Assembly: GCA_017307755.1 (NCBI GenBank) | Contig: JAFKGQ010000011.1 | Coordinates: 62,001-126,000 of the forward strand | DNA length: 64,000 bases | Origin: Chitinophagaceae bacterium | Lineage (GTDB): Bacteria; Bacteroidota; Bacteroidia; Chitinophagales; Chitinophagaceae | Reading direction: 5' to 3' | In this document: positions 26,826 to 34,984 of the stretch, piece after piece | Layout: each line of letters opens with the position of its first letter | How positions within the stretch are numbered: the stretch's first letter is position 1 | The notes under the pieces: generated by a model | Told to the model about the DNA's origin: nothing | Database searches by the model: none | What the model saw: the letters and a program-made list of their open reading frames with translations, nothing else | Translations under genes and position numbers: made by a program

Positions 26826-26912
26826 AGGTATTCGTTAAAGGAAAGGTTATGTAAGTATGACTACCGTAAGACCAAACAGGAGAAGGAGAAATGGAAATAT
26901 TTTTCGGAAAGA

Positions 26913-27527
26913 TTAAAAATTCGCCTGATCCAGCCCCAATTGAAAGACAACATATAACGCTACAGCCTGAGTACCATAACTTTGTTCAATTTCTGTACGG
27001 AGGGACCGTAATGCCGTTACCATATGCTTCTTTACAGAAGCCAGCGAGATATTCATTCGCCGGGCGATCTCTTCCTGCTTGAGCCCCTCTTCCCGGCTAA
27101 GTAGAAAAACCATTCTTTGCTGAGGGCTTAGCCGGTCTATGATGTTTTGTATATAACCCCTGACCTCCTTGGACAGCAGTAGTCGTCCCGGGTGCCGGAG
27201 ATCCACGTCCTGCTCGTTCCGCAGCTCTGCCAATACCAGCGATTCTCTGGCCAGCTTCCTAAAGCCAGTATAAGCATGATTGTGGGCCATCCTGTGTAAG
27301 TAGGCATTGATATTTTCAATCTCCGGCAGCGAAGTCCGGATAGACCAGATCTTCAAAAAAATATCCTGTACGGTATCCTCTGCTATTTCAGCTGAACCGG
27401 TGACCCTATATAGGTAGGTATAAATTTTCTTCCGGTAAGCATCAAACAGTTGTCTAAAGGCGCTTTCGCTGCCTTCGGCAATCTGCGTCAATAGCTCCCG
27501 GTCATTATGTAAAAGCTGCTCTTGCAA
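26913..27527 (-). CDS. ECF RNA polymerase sigma factor (FecI/RpoE-like)
   Basis: A 204-residue ECF sigma factor. Region 2 lies at about residues 22-95 (FRQLFDAYRKKIYTYLYRV, AEDTVQDIFLKIW) and region 4 at about 130-185 (LSPQQRMVFLLSREEGLKQEEIA is the start of the helix-turn-helix, then SVKKHMVTALRSLR). Translation most likely starts at TTG (27527), since no ATG precedes region 2 and an in-frame stop lies about 9 codons upstream. Together with FecR and the STN-type SusC it forms a cell-surface signalling system that should switch on the SusCD-redoxin operon. Confidence 0.92.
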   Translation of the reverse strand: MQEQLLHNDRELLTQIAEGSESAFRQLFDAYRKKIYTYLYRVTGSAEIAEDTVQDIFLKIWSIRTSLPEIENINAYLHRMAHNHAYTGFRKLARESLVLAELRNEQDVDLRHPGRLLLSKEVRGYIQNIIDRLSPQQRMVFLLSREEGLKQEEIARRMNISLASVKKHMVTALRSLRTEIEQSYGTQAVALYVVFQLGLDQANF

Positions 27528-27552
27528 AGACGATGGAATTCCTTGTAAGCCT

Positions 27553-27584
27553 TAAAAATAAGGAAAACCATTTAGTTGATCAAT
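27553..27584 (-). promoter_or_regulatory. Predicted promoter of the ECF sigma gene
   Basis: Reading the minus strand, ATTG (27584-27581, one mismatch to -33 TTTG) is followed after 20 bases by TATTTTTA (27560-27553, one mismatch to TAnnTTTG). The TTG start codon is 25 bases further on. The -7 region lies in a small inverted repeat, CCTTA-AAAA-TAAGG (27550-27563). Confidence 0.4.
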
Positions 27585-27764
27585 GTCGACTGTGAAAAGA
27601 CGGCCTTTATGTGATCAGATGATCTTTATCGCACAGGCGTCAGCTGCGGTCGAAGTCTGTAGCCCAATTCTTCAGGTATTCCTCTCTATGGACAATTCTA
27701 CCGCTGCTTTCGATGCATATGAAATTAGGTTGTACGCTGTCATTGTCCAGAATACCCCCGCGGA

Positions 27765-28298
27765 TCAAAAAACATAATGGATCTGGCGTAAGACAAATCG
27801 CGCCCTTTCTTCAGCGCTTACCTGAGGCACTTCGATGATATTGTATCCATGACCGGCATATTCATCTTCCAATCGCCGGCAGACATCGATGGCTTCCCGG
27901 AAGGTCTGCTTCCGCTCGCTATCCGTCCTGTATATCTCCTCCCAGGGAGGAAGGATAAAAACATTCTTGTTACAACGATACTGCTCTGCGATCCCAGCAG
28001 GTAAAGGATGCCCGATCAACCTGGCATAGGCCAGAGTATCGGGAATGCCCCGGTCGAAGAACACGGGCAAAAAGGTATCTATCCGTAGATAATCTTCGAT
28101 GGATCGTTGCAGCATCAGGTCCTTGTATTGCACCACATCGTCCCAGGGTAAGGCCCCGCCTCCCTGTTCCACCTGCTCACGGATGATCTGCCGTGCAACT
28201 TCAGGCACACATATCACATTGTATTTACTCAACGTCTCCAGCAGAGTGGTCTTTCCCGCACCGGGCCCACCTGTGATCACATAAAAATTATCACGCAT
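27765..28298 (-). CDS. AAA-family ATPase/kinase-like P-loop protein
   Basis: A 177-residue cytoplasmic P-loop protein with Walker A GGPGAGKTT near the N-terminus. It has the pattern of the AAA_28 (NadR kinase-like) family: EVARQIIREQ, FFDRGIPDTLAYARLIG and PPWEEIYRTDSERKQTFREA (in part PPWEEIY). It may phosphorylate a small molecule, but the substrate is unknown. An alternative ATG at 28319 adds seven residues; the shorter form matches the family N-terminus. It stands alone between the sigma gene and a divergent Crp-type gene. Confidence 0.82.
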   Translation of the reverse strand: MRDNFYVITGGPGAGKTTLLETLSKYNVICVPEVARQIIREQVEQGGGALPWDDVVQYKDLMLQRSIEDYLRIDTFLPVFFDRGIPDTLAYARLIGHPLPAGIAEQYRCNKNVFILPPWEEIYRTDSERKQTFREAIDVCRRLEDEYAGHGYNIIEVPQVSAEERARFVLRQIHYVF

Positions 28299-28390
28299 AT
28301 TTTTTACAACAAATACCATTTTTTAAACATTGACTGCCTTTTTCCGGCAGGCTAATAATACTCACCGTTTTTTTTGTTATCTTCCATACT

Positions 28391-28978
28391 ATGACATCCT
28401 CCGATGAAATAGCATACTATGTTCATCTGTTCAAAGGCTTATCCCCGGAGGATGTCACCCAGTTATATACATTGGCTGAAACCAGGACCCTGAAAGCCGG
28501 CGATGTTTATATACAAAAAGGCGCGCTCTCCCAAAAGCTTGCCCTTATCAGCCAGGGCCTCATCAGGACTTATCATACGACAGACGACGGCGAAGAGATA
28601 ACTGTAAGCCTTCGCTGGGAGCAGCAATTCCTGGCTTCCTTCGACAGTATTATCCACCAAAAACCATCCCGATTCACCTACGAGGCGATGGAAGATACAC
28701 TCCTGATGGATTTGGATTACGCCGCCATTCAACCCATCATCGACAATAACCCTCGGCTATCAGCTATGCGTCACCACCTGTTGATGCAGATCCTGTCCCA
28801 GTCTATCGATAGGATAGAGTCCTTCGTATTGCTCAGCCCTGAAGAACGCTACCTGAAGCTTATCCATGAAAATCCCCTCATTCTTAATCGGGTGCCAAAT
28901 AAACATATCTCCACCTTCCTGGGGATCACCCCTGTATCTCTCAGCCGCATCCGGAAGAGGATCACCCGTTCGCGTTAA
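28391..28978 (+). CDS. Crp/Fnr-family transcriptional regulator
   Basis: A 195-residue protein. The cyclic-nucleotide-binding-like beta-roll (about residues 10-115) has LKAGDVYIQKGALSQKLALIS in part (LKAGDVYIQKG). A C-terminal helix-turn-helix follows (HISTFLGITPVSLSRIRKR, residues about 175-192). It lacks the four-cysteine iron-sulfur motif of Fnr. Its C-terminus is short, as in many Bacteroidota homologues. A TATCTTCC -7-like element lies 5 bp before the ATG. It is 68 bp upstream of a fatty-acid-hydroxylase-type gene, which it may control. Confidence 0.87.
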   Translation: MTSSDEIAYYVHLFKGLSPEDVTQLYTLAETRTLKAGDVYIQKGALSQKLALISQGLIRTYHTTDDGEEITVSLRWEQQFLASFDSIIHQKPSRFTYEAMEDTLLMDLDYAAIQPIIDNNPRLSAMRHHLLMQILSQSIDRIESFVLLSPEERYLKLIHENPLILNRVPNKHISTFLGITPVSLSRIRKRITRSR

Positions 28979-29046
28979 TTATCTTTTGCTAATTTCCGGG
29001 AACACCCGCCGCTGTAGCTTTACGATGGAATTTAAACACATGCTAT

Positions 29047-29835
29047 ATGCATCCCATCCTCCATCTTGTCACCCGAATATTCGCCTTCACGGCAGTAAGA
29101 TACTTTATCCTTGCAGGCATTCCTTTTACCTTCTTCTATATCATGGCTCGAACCCGTTTTGTACGGAATAAGATCCAACACCGGCAAGCCCTGCGCAAAG
29201 ACTTTCAAAGGGAGATACTTTATTCGCTGCAAAGCGCCCTGGTGTTTACCATCATCTCCTATATCCTCCTGTTTACCCCTGTAACAAAATATACACTGAT
29301 ATATCGCCGGCTATCCGATTATCCCGCCTGGTGGCTGCCCACGAGCGCCCTGCTCTGTCTTATCATACATGACACCTATTTTTATTGGATGCACCGGCTG
29401 CTGCATCATAAAAGACTCTTTCGTCTTACCCACTTACTACATCATCGCAGCACTAATCCCTCTCCCTGGGCCTCCTATTCCTTTCATTTTATCGAGTCAT
29501 GGACAGAAGGGGCCGTATTGCTGGTGATCGTACTTATCATTCCCGTTCATCCTCTCACGATTGCCTTTTTCACGATCACAAGCCTTATCATCAATGTATA
29601 CGGCCACTTAGGGTACGAGATCATGCCACGCAGTTTCAGGAGGTCGTTCCTTTTCGAAATACTCAATACCTCCGTACATCATAACATGCATCACAGCAGG
29701 TTCAAAGGGAATTATGGACTTTATTTCCGTATCTGGGACAGGTTCATGGGCACAGAACATCCGGATTATGTAAAAGAATATGACCGCATCCAGGCCCAGC
29801 GGTTCGGGAATGAATGCGGTCCGCTCAGTTCTTAG
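29047..29835 (+). CDS. Sterol desaturase/fatty acid hydroxylase family membrane protein
   Basis: A 262-residue membrane enzyme with about four to five hydrophobic segments and the di-iron histidine boxes of the family. These are HDTYFYWMHRLLHH (HxxxxxxxH and HH), HLLHHRS, and HHNMHHSR near residue 215. Family members hydroxylate or desaturate lipids using O2. A TAGCTTTA -7-like sequence lies about 30 bp upstream. It probably modifies a membrane lipid or carotenoid; the exact lipid is unknown. The preceding Crp/Fnr gene is on the same strand. Confidence 0.88.
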   Translation: MHPILHLVTRIFAFTAVRYFILAGIPFTFFYIMARTRFVRNKIQHRQALRKDFQREILYSLQSALVFTIISYILLFTPVTKYTLIYRRLSDYPAWWLPTSALLCLIIHDTYFYWMHRLLHHKRLFRLTHLLHHRSTNPSPWASYSFHFIESWTEGAVLLVIVLIIPVHPLTIAFFTITSLIINVYGHLGYEIMPRSFRRSFLFEILNTSVHHNMHHSRFKGNYGLYFRIWDRFMGTEHPDYVKEYDRIQAQRFGNECGPLSS

Positions 29836-29886
29836 CCGCCAGCGATCCTTGAAAGGATTCATCTTTTTCATATAAGCATAATCATT

Positions 29887-30867
29887 CTATTTCAATCTCC
29901 TCTCCGTCACTCCCTCCTTTGTGATCTTCACCGGCTTGATCAATCCATCCTCCCCAAACTCCATTTTATCAATACACGTCACCCTGTGATTCGCATCCGT
30001 CTCCCCCAACGGCCTCCTGTGATAAACAATATAATAATCATCCGTACCCGGTATATGCAACACCGAATGATGCCCCGCTCCCGTCGCCACCTGCATATCC
30101 TGCTGAAGGATCTTACCGATACGTCTGAAAGGCCCCATCGGACTATCCGCCATCGCATAGGCCACGGAATAATCAGGACCGCCCCATCCCCCCTCTGACC
30201 ACATAAAATAATATTTCCCCTTCCGATAGATCATATAAGGACCTTCCACATACCCTTCCGGCGTAATCTCCTTGAACACCGTTCCATCGGCAAATGGGAT
30301 AAGTCCCTTAAAATCCGGTTTCAACCGTACGATATTACAATGCTTCCACCCTCCATAGATCATATACCAGGAACCATCCTTGTCCTTAAAGACAGCCTGA
30401 TCGATAGGCTGCGCGCCATTGTGAAACTTATCTATCAATGGTTTTCCTAAATAATCCCTGTATGGTCCCTCCGGTCTGTCCGCCACAGCTACGCCAATCC
30501 CGCCCACAGCCGAATCATGCTGGATATCGTTAGCAGCAAAAAAGAAATAGTACTTGCCATCCTTCACAGCAATAGCAGGCGCCCACATGGCCTGCTTGGC
30601 CCAACGGACAGCGTTGGTGTCTATGATACGCGCATGTTTCTCCCAATGCACCAGGTCCGGCGAGGAAAAAGCATCAAAGAACACCTGGTCTTTGTATTTC
30701 GCGGAATAAGTAGGGTATATCCAATAATGATGACCAAAGACGGCTGTCTCAGGATCCGCGTACCACCCGGCAAAGACAGGGTTGCCTGCATGTTCCTGGG
30801 CACGGAGAGACGAACAGGTCAAGCCAAAAAGAAGGATCCCGATATTAATTCTTATATACATGCTCAT
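29887..30867 (-). CDS. Glycoside hydrolase family 43-like enzyme, secreted
   Basis: A 326-residue exported five-bladed beta-propeller enzyme. The signal peptide ends near residue 22 (SLRAQ). A GH43-type start NPVFAGWYADPE holds the catalytic base Asp; FSSPDLVHWEK is a typical blade motif, and EGPYMIYRKGKYYFMWS holds the probable general acid Glu. GH43 enzymes usually act on arabinose- or xylose-containing glycans. The frame extends to 30999, but the ATG at 30867 (or 30861) gives the clean signal peptide. It stands alone with no SusCD partner and is divergent from the SnoaL-like gene. Confidence 0.85.
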   Translation of the reverse strand: MSMYIRINIGILLFGLTCSSLRAQEHAGNPVFAGWYADPETAVFGHHYWIYPTYSAKYKDQVFFDAFSSPDLVHWEKHARIIDTNAVRWAKQAMWAPAIAVKDGKYYFFFAANDIQHDSAVGGIGVAVADRPEGPYRDYLGKPLIDKFHNGAQPIDQAVFKDKDGSWYMIYGGWKHCNIVRLKPDFKGLIPFADGTVFKEITPEGYVEGPYMIYRKGKYYFMWSEGGWGGPDYSVAYAMADSPMGPFRRIGKILQQDMQVATGAGHHSVLHIPGTDDYYIVYHRRPLGETDANHRVTCIDKMEFGEDGLIKPVKITKEGVTERRLK

Positions 30868-30941
30868 GGAATGAAGATACACCAAACACGCCAATCTCGC
30901 CGCATCCCGCGCCAACCCGCTCACCCATATCCCCAGCCGGC

Positions 30942-30956
30942 TAATTTTGATCAAAA
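30942..30956 (+). promoter_or_regulatory. Predicted -7 element overlapping a TTTTGATCAAAA palindrome
   Basis: TAATTTTG at 30942-30949 fully matches TAnnTTTG and lies 13 bp before the ATG of the SnoaL-like gene. A perfect 12-bp palindrome, TTTTGATCAAAA, occupies 30945-30956 and overlaps it, so a bound dimer would block the promoter. No regulator is assigned. Confidence 0.4.
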
Positions 30957-30962
30957 AACAAA

Positions 30963-31394
30963 ATGAAAAGATCGATCTTCCTGCTGTTGCTGATCCCATG
31001 TATCGCCCTCCACGCGCAAACCAAACTCCCGGACACGGACATCCGGGCCATCACGCAGGTGAATAAACAATACGGCGAAGCCTTTGAAAAAAACGATTCT
31101 TCGTTATTTCTCGACAGTTATGCCCCCGATGCCTGTATCCTGGCGCCCAACGCACCCGCCCTCTGCGGAGAAAAAGGATTGCAGGCCTTCTACAAGGCGG
31201 CTTACAAAACGGGCATACGGAACATCGTCTTCACCACTCTAAACTGGTATGGCTATGATAGACAGTTCGTCACCGAACAGGGCACCTACCAACAGTTCGA
31301 CGTAAATAATAACCCCCTCGGCAAAGGCAAATACCTTGTGGTCTGGCAACGGTCGGCAAAAGGATGGAAGATGCTGCGGGATATGTTCAACTAA
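30963..31394 (+). CDS. Secreted SnoaL-like/DUF4440 family protein
   Basis: A 143-residue protein with a signal peptide (residues 1-19, LHAQ) and one NTF2-like domain. It has VNKQYGEAFEKNDSSLFLDSY in part (YGEAFEKND), YAPDACILAPN, and the closing WQRSAKGWKMLRDMFN. These cone-shaped domains can be isomerases, hydrolases or plain binding proteins; no catalytic set is certain here. Its 3' end overlaps the convergent AraC gene by 8 bp. No functional link to a neighbour is evident. Confidence 0.85.
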   Translation: MKRSIFLLLLIPCIALHAQTKLPDTDIRAITQVNKQYGEAFEKNDSSLFLDSYAPDACILAPNAPALCGEKGLQAFYKAAYKTGIRNIVFTTLNWYGYDRQFVTEQGTYQQFDVNNNPLGKGKYLVVWQRSAKGWKMLRDMFN

Positions 31395-32400
31395 TCCCCC
31401 TCATATACTCCTGCGGCGTCTGCCCGGTCCACTTTTTAAAAGCCCGGGCAAATGCTCCGGGGTCATTATAACCCAGCATGAACGATATCTGTTTGATAGG
31501 CTGCCCGCCCGTATGTAAAAAGTCGATGGCAATATCCTTCCTCACCGACTCAGCCACCTGCTGATAGCTTACCCCTTCTTCTTTCAATTTGCGCTGTAAG
31601 GTCCGTACACTCATATGCAGACTGGCCGCCATCTCCCGTAATTCCGGTATCCCCAGATAGCTGTTACCCCTCATCAACTGAGCAAGCCGCCGTTTGACGG
31701 AATGGACATCCGGGTACTGACGGTTGGCTGCCGCCAGCCGCTGGACCAGCACCTGCTGCAACTCGTAGTTGGCAGTCAATATCGGCTCTTTCAGGGACGC
31801 ATATTCGAACTCCATTATATATTCCCGGGACGGCATGACCACGGAAGTACGAAATACCCGGGAGAATTCTCCCAGATCCTGCTCTTCATAAGGCAGCTGT
31901 ACCAGCACAGGTTTCATCTTCACCAGCAACAACCCATCCATCTCATGCAAGACAAAAGCCATGGACAACAGCAATATTTGTTTTTTTAGCACGGGATAGT
32001 CCTGCAGCTTTTCCGCAAAAGGCAGGAGCCGGACGACAAACCTGCCGGCCCCGGAATGGATGGTAAGATCGAACAGATCGGTCAGCAAAGGGGTATATGC
32101 CGCACAGTTCTCCAGCGCCTCCTCAATGGTCCTGCTGTTACGGATCACGGCGCCGACAAGACCCAGGGCCGCCAGTTGCAACCGCTCGCCAAAATGCAGT
32201 CCAAAAAGCCGGTCGCCCGATAAAGCCACCGCAGACACAAAAAGATCATTCAGCTGCCGGGTGGTTATGACCACAGGCTCTTCCGACCGCAACACTTCCA
32301 GATCGATGCCGGACTGTCTGCACAACTGGTCAGCAGGAATGTCCTGCTGGGCCGCATAAGAGATAAGACTGACGACCAGGTTCTTTTTATAATCAGCCAT
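31387..32400 (-). CDS. AraC-family transcriptional regulator (arabinose-binding-domain-like N-terminus)
   Basis: A 337-residue regulator. The N-terminal ligand domain of the OruR/ArgR-like AraC subgroup spans about residues 15-195 (LFGLHFGERLQLAALGLVG in part LFGLHFGERL). A C-terminal AraC helix-turn-helix pair follows (about residues 235-335; MSVRTLQRKLKEEGVSYQ, ISFMLGYNDPGAFARAFKKW, TPQEYMRG). An ATG at 32436 would add 12 residues; the ATG at 32400 (MADYKKN) matches the family better. It is divergent from the glutamine synthetase gene across a 457-bp AT-rich region. Confidence 0.87.
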   Translation of the reverse strand: MADYKKNLVVSLISYAAQQDIPADQLCRQSGIDLEVLRSEEPVVITTRQLNDLFVSAVALSGDRLFGLHFGERLQLAALGLVGAVIRNSRTIEEALENCAAYTPLLTDLFDLTIHSGAGRFVVRLLPFAEKLQDYPVLKKQILLLSMAFVLHEMDGLLLVKMKPVLVQLPYEEQDLGEFSRVFRTSVVMPSREYIMEFEYASLKEPILTANYELQQVLVQRLAAANRQYPDVHSVKRRLAQLMRGNSYLGIPELREMAASLHMSVRTLQRKLKEEGVSYQQVAESVRKDIAIDFLHTGGQPIKQISFMLGYNDPGAFARAFKKWTGQTPQEYMRGIS

Positions 32401-32436
32401 AGCAGGCACAACAACCCGGCCCCAAATTGGTTGCAT

Positions 32437-32857
32437 CCCGTCACACTTCCCTGAATATCCGAAGCTTAGCTATCCACGTCATCCCCCAAAACCTTCCTTT
32501 GGATCATTCACATTAAATAATTATATATATAATAAATATCAGCCTATAATCTGAATGTATTTCATTTAAAAGGTGATTTATTATTTTTTTAATAATTTTT
32601 CAAAACAAACAGGGGTCAAAAATGGCTTTTACAATCATATTAGTTTTTTATAATATTTTTCAAAATAAAAAATTTTATACTTTCGTCTTGCTGTAAAGTG
32701 CATTAAAAAAAGGTATTGCTTGCCGCTTGTCCATCTCAATGGCCAACCCAGGTAGTACCTTTTGCACCACAACTCCAATCCAATATCCCAAGGTAACCCA
32801 CTACTAACCCGACACTGCTAGTAAGTATCATTCTATCACATAAAAAAACAATGCACT
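32437..32857. promoter_or_regulatory. AT-rich intergenic leader upstream of glutamine synthetase
   Basis: No gene is seen in this stretch. The 32515-32690 part is strikingly AT-rich compared with its surroundings. A 29-bp imperfect direct repeat lies at 32581-32609 and 32641-32669, exactly 60 bp apart; both copies contain the exact 11-mer ATTTTTCAAAA. A -7-like TACTTTCG follows at 32678-32685, which would give an untranslated leader of about 165 bases. Only the position suggests control of the glutamine synthetase gene. Confidence 0.5.
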
Positions 32858-33889
32858 ATGTCCATTGCAAAACTTGAGTATATCTGGCTCGATGGATATC
32901 AGCCCATCCAAAGTTTGCGCAGCAAAACAAAGATTGAAAAAGACTTCTCCGGCAAACTGGAGGACGTCCCCATGTGGAGCTTTGACGGATCTTCTACCGA
33001 ACAAGCCCCCGGCGGCTCTTCGGACTGCCTGTTAAAACCCGTATACCTGGTAAAAGACCCGCAGCGTAAAAATGGCTACCTGGTAATGTGTGAAGTACTC
33101 AGTCCTAATGGCAAACCCCACCCCAGCAACGGCAGGGCATTGATAGACGACGACGACAACGACTTCTGGTTCGGCTTCGAACAGGAATACTTCCTGTGGA
33201 ATCCCGAAACCGATAAACCCCTGGGCTTCCCCGAAGGCGGCTACCCCCGCCCCCAAGGCCCCTACTACTGCTCCGTCGGCGCTAAGAACGCCTACGGCCG
33301 CGACATGGTGGAAGAACACCTGGACGCTTGTCTGGACGCAGGCCTGAATGTAGAAGGCATCAACTCCGAAGTCGCTACAGGACAATGGGAATTCCAGATC
33401 TTCGCAAAAGGCGCCAAGGCAGCCGGCGACCAGGTGTGGATCGCCCGCTATCTGCTGGAACGTATCGGCGAAAAATACGGTATCTCCATCAACTGGCATT
33501 GCAAACCCCTCGGTAACCTCGACTGGAATGGCAGCGGCATGCACGCCAACTTCTCCAACACCCTGCTGCGCACAGCCGGCAGCCGCGAGATCTATGAGAC
33601 GGTTTGTGAAGCTTTCCGCCCCTTCATCCAGGAACATATCGACGCCTACGGCCCCGATAACCACCTCCGCCTCACCGGCAAACACGAAACAGCCGCTATC
33701 GACGAATTCAAATACGGCGTATCCGATCGCGGTGCATCTATCCGCATCCCCATCGGCACCGTGGAAAAAGGCTGGAAAGGCTGGCTCGAAGACCGCCGCC
33801 CCAACAGCGCTGCCGACCCCTACAAGGTGGCCGCACGCATCATCAAGACGGTAAAAACCGCCAGGGTCGTTGAGGTTGAATTAGCCTAG
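32858..33889 (+). CDS. glnII: Glutamine synthetase, type II (GSII)
   Basis: A 343-residue enzyme of the eukaryote-like type II class; type I is about 470 residues and type III about 730. The N-terminal beta-grasp (LEYIWLDGYQP, WSFDGSSTEQA) is followed by the catalytic domain with FGFEQEYF, GINSEVATGQWEFQI, NWHCKPLG, NGSGMHANFS, LTGKHETA and the closing EDRRPNSAADPY. It makes glutamine from glutamate, ammonia and ATP in the cytoplasm, as a decamer of short subunits. It is a single-gene unit with an AT-rich leader upstream and a strong terminator after it. No nitrogen-regulation gene adjoins it. Confidence 0.95.
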   Translation: MSIAKLEYIWLDGYQPIQSLRSKTKIEKDFSGKLEDVPMWSFDGSSTEQAPGGSSDCLLKPVYLVKDPQRKNGYLVMCEVLSPNGKPHPSNGRALIDDDDNDFWFGFEQEYFLWNPETDKPLGFPEGGYPRPQGPYYCSVGAKNAYGRDMVEEHLDACLDAGLNVEGINSEVATGQWEFQIFAKGAKAAGDQVWIARYLLERIGEKYGISINWHCKPLGNLDWNGSGMHANFSNTLLRTAGSREIYETVCEAFRPFIQEHIDAYGPDNHLRLTGKHETAAIDEFKYGVSDRGASIRIPIGTVEKGWKGWLEDRRPNSAADPYKVAARIIKTVKTARVVEVELA

Positions 33890-33918
33890 TCTCTTAAGCC
33901 CTCAATACAACACTACAA

Positions 33919-33950
33919 GGAAGCGTCAGCAATGACGCTTCCGCTTTTTA
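33919..33950 (+). terminator. Intrinsic terminator of the glutamine synthetase gene
   Basis: A perfect 10-bp stem, GGAAGCGTCA with TGACGCTTCC (33919-33928 and 33933-33942), with a GCAA tetraloop, is followed by GCTTTTTA. It begins 30 bp after the glutamine synthetase stop. It is the clearest terminator in the window. Confidence 0.88.
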
Positions 33951-33981
33951 TACACGACCACAAAAATCTTACCTTCGCCCC

Positions 33982-34422
33982 ATGAGCAGATTTAACATGG
34001 CCAAAGTCCAGCCGGACGCCTATAAAGCAATGGGCGCCCTCAGTAAATACATCACCGAATCAAGCGTAGATAAACTTCATCAGGAACTGATCCGCATAAG
34101 AGCTTCGCAGATCAACGGCTGCGCCTACTGCGTCAACCACCACACAAAAGACGCCCGTAAACTGGGAGAGACAGAACAACGCATTTACCTCATCAGCGTC
34201 TGGCGGGAAGCTACCAACATTTTCTCCGAAGAAGAACAACTCCTGCTCGCCATGACGGAAGAGATCACCCTGATCCACCAACATGGACTCAGTGACGAAC
34301 TCTACGACAAGGCCATCACACTATGGGGTGAAGAAAGAACAGCCCAGGTCATGATGACCATCATTACCATCAACGCGTGGAATCGTATTGGGGTCGGGCT
34401 GCATATGCACCCGGAACTCTAA
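33982..34422 (+). CDS. Carboxymuconolactone decarboxylase/AhpD-like protein
   Basis: A 146-residue all-helical protein of the AhpD-like family. It has the redox motif Cys47-Ala-Tyr-Cys50 followed by VNHH and an upstream Glu35, the arrangement of alkylhydroperoxidase AhpD cores. It probably reduces peroxides or acts as a thiol redox partner. A TACCTTCG -7-like element lies 4 bp before the ATG, just after the glutamine synthetase terminator, so it is separately transcribed. Its stop overlaps that of the convergent next gene by 4 bp. Confidence 0.88.
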   Translation: MSRFNMAKVQPDAYKAMGALSKYITESSVDKLHQELIRIRASQINGCAYCVNHHTKDARKLGETEQRIYLISVWREATNIFSEEEQLLLAMTEEITLIHQHGLSDELYDKAITLWGEERTAQVMMTIITINAWNRIGVGLHMHPEL

Positions 34423-34883
34423 AGCTTCTGGATCGCTTTTACAAGGGCATCCGCCTCACCTGGCTGAATGTCGGTGACATCACCCTCTTCTTTACAGGTG
34501 AGCGTGTATTTAACCAGTTTTTTCTTGGTCTTGGTGTCGATAGCCTTGTCATCCGTCCGCTTGATGGAAAAGCTCTTATAGGTGGCCTCCGTTCCATCAT
34601 CTGCCGTCATAAGATACGTCAGACCCTGCTGGAGATAACGCAGTTGGGTCAGATCGCCGAACTTTAACGTGGATATATTATGGGCATTGGGATACTGCTT
34701 ATCCCGGAAACTCAACATATAAATAGTGTCATTCTTCTTTACGATACGCTCCAGCCGGAGAGGCCAGTCACCACTCCGCAAGTCGGCAATAGTGATGGTG
34801 GAAGTATTGGTAATAGTAAACTGTGCCCTGGCTTTTGCGACAATAAAGGGCAGGAATGCAAACAGAAAAACAAGCTTTTTCAT
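34419..34883 (-). CDS. Secreted protein of unknown function, tandem paralogue A
   Basis: A 154-residue protein with a signal peptide (residues 1-20, ARAQ). The mature part is beta-strand rich: SGDWPLRLERI, YMLSFRDKQYP, LRYLQQGLTYL, DGTEATYKSFSIKR, then an acidic end EADALVKAIQKL. It shares its strand order and the G-x-W-P, L-x-FRD-x-Q, DGxEA, S-x-KR-x-D-x-K and EAD-x-x-x-K-x-I positions with the gene at 34985-35377, so the two arose by duplication. I do not recognise the family. Confidence 0.75.
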   Translation of the reverse strand: MKKLVFLFAFLPFIVAKARAQFTITNTSTITIADLRSGDWPLRLERIVKKNDTIYMLSFRDKQYPNAHNISTLKFGDLTQLRYLQQGLTYLMTADDGTEATYKSFSIKRTDDKAIDTKTKKKLVKYTLTCKEEGDVTDIQPGEADALVKAIQKL

Positions 34884-34984
34884 ATTGTTTCTAGTTTCTA
34901 AGGTATTAGAATCAACTATTGACGATAAATAACAACGGATAAAAAACCCGATTTATTGTGGGGTGCACCGGGAATCCCATTCTG

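Noticed and set aside
27583..27777. Plus-strand open frame of 64 codons between the sigma factor and AAA ATPase genes
   Set aside because: No signal, motif or leader; its end overlaps the ATPase gene and the composition is that of random sequence.
28866..29171. Plus-strand frame of 101 codons across the Crp gene end and hydroxylase gene start
   Set aside because: It overlaps two well-supported genes in another frame and contains no recognisable domain.
32437..32857. Possible small RNA gene or riboswitch in the glutamine synthetase leader
   Set aside because: No stable hairpins or known riboswitch core could be recognised by eye; kept only as a regulatory region with repeats.
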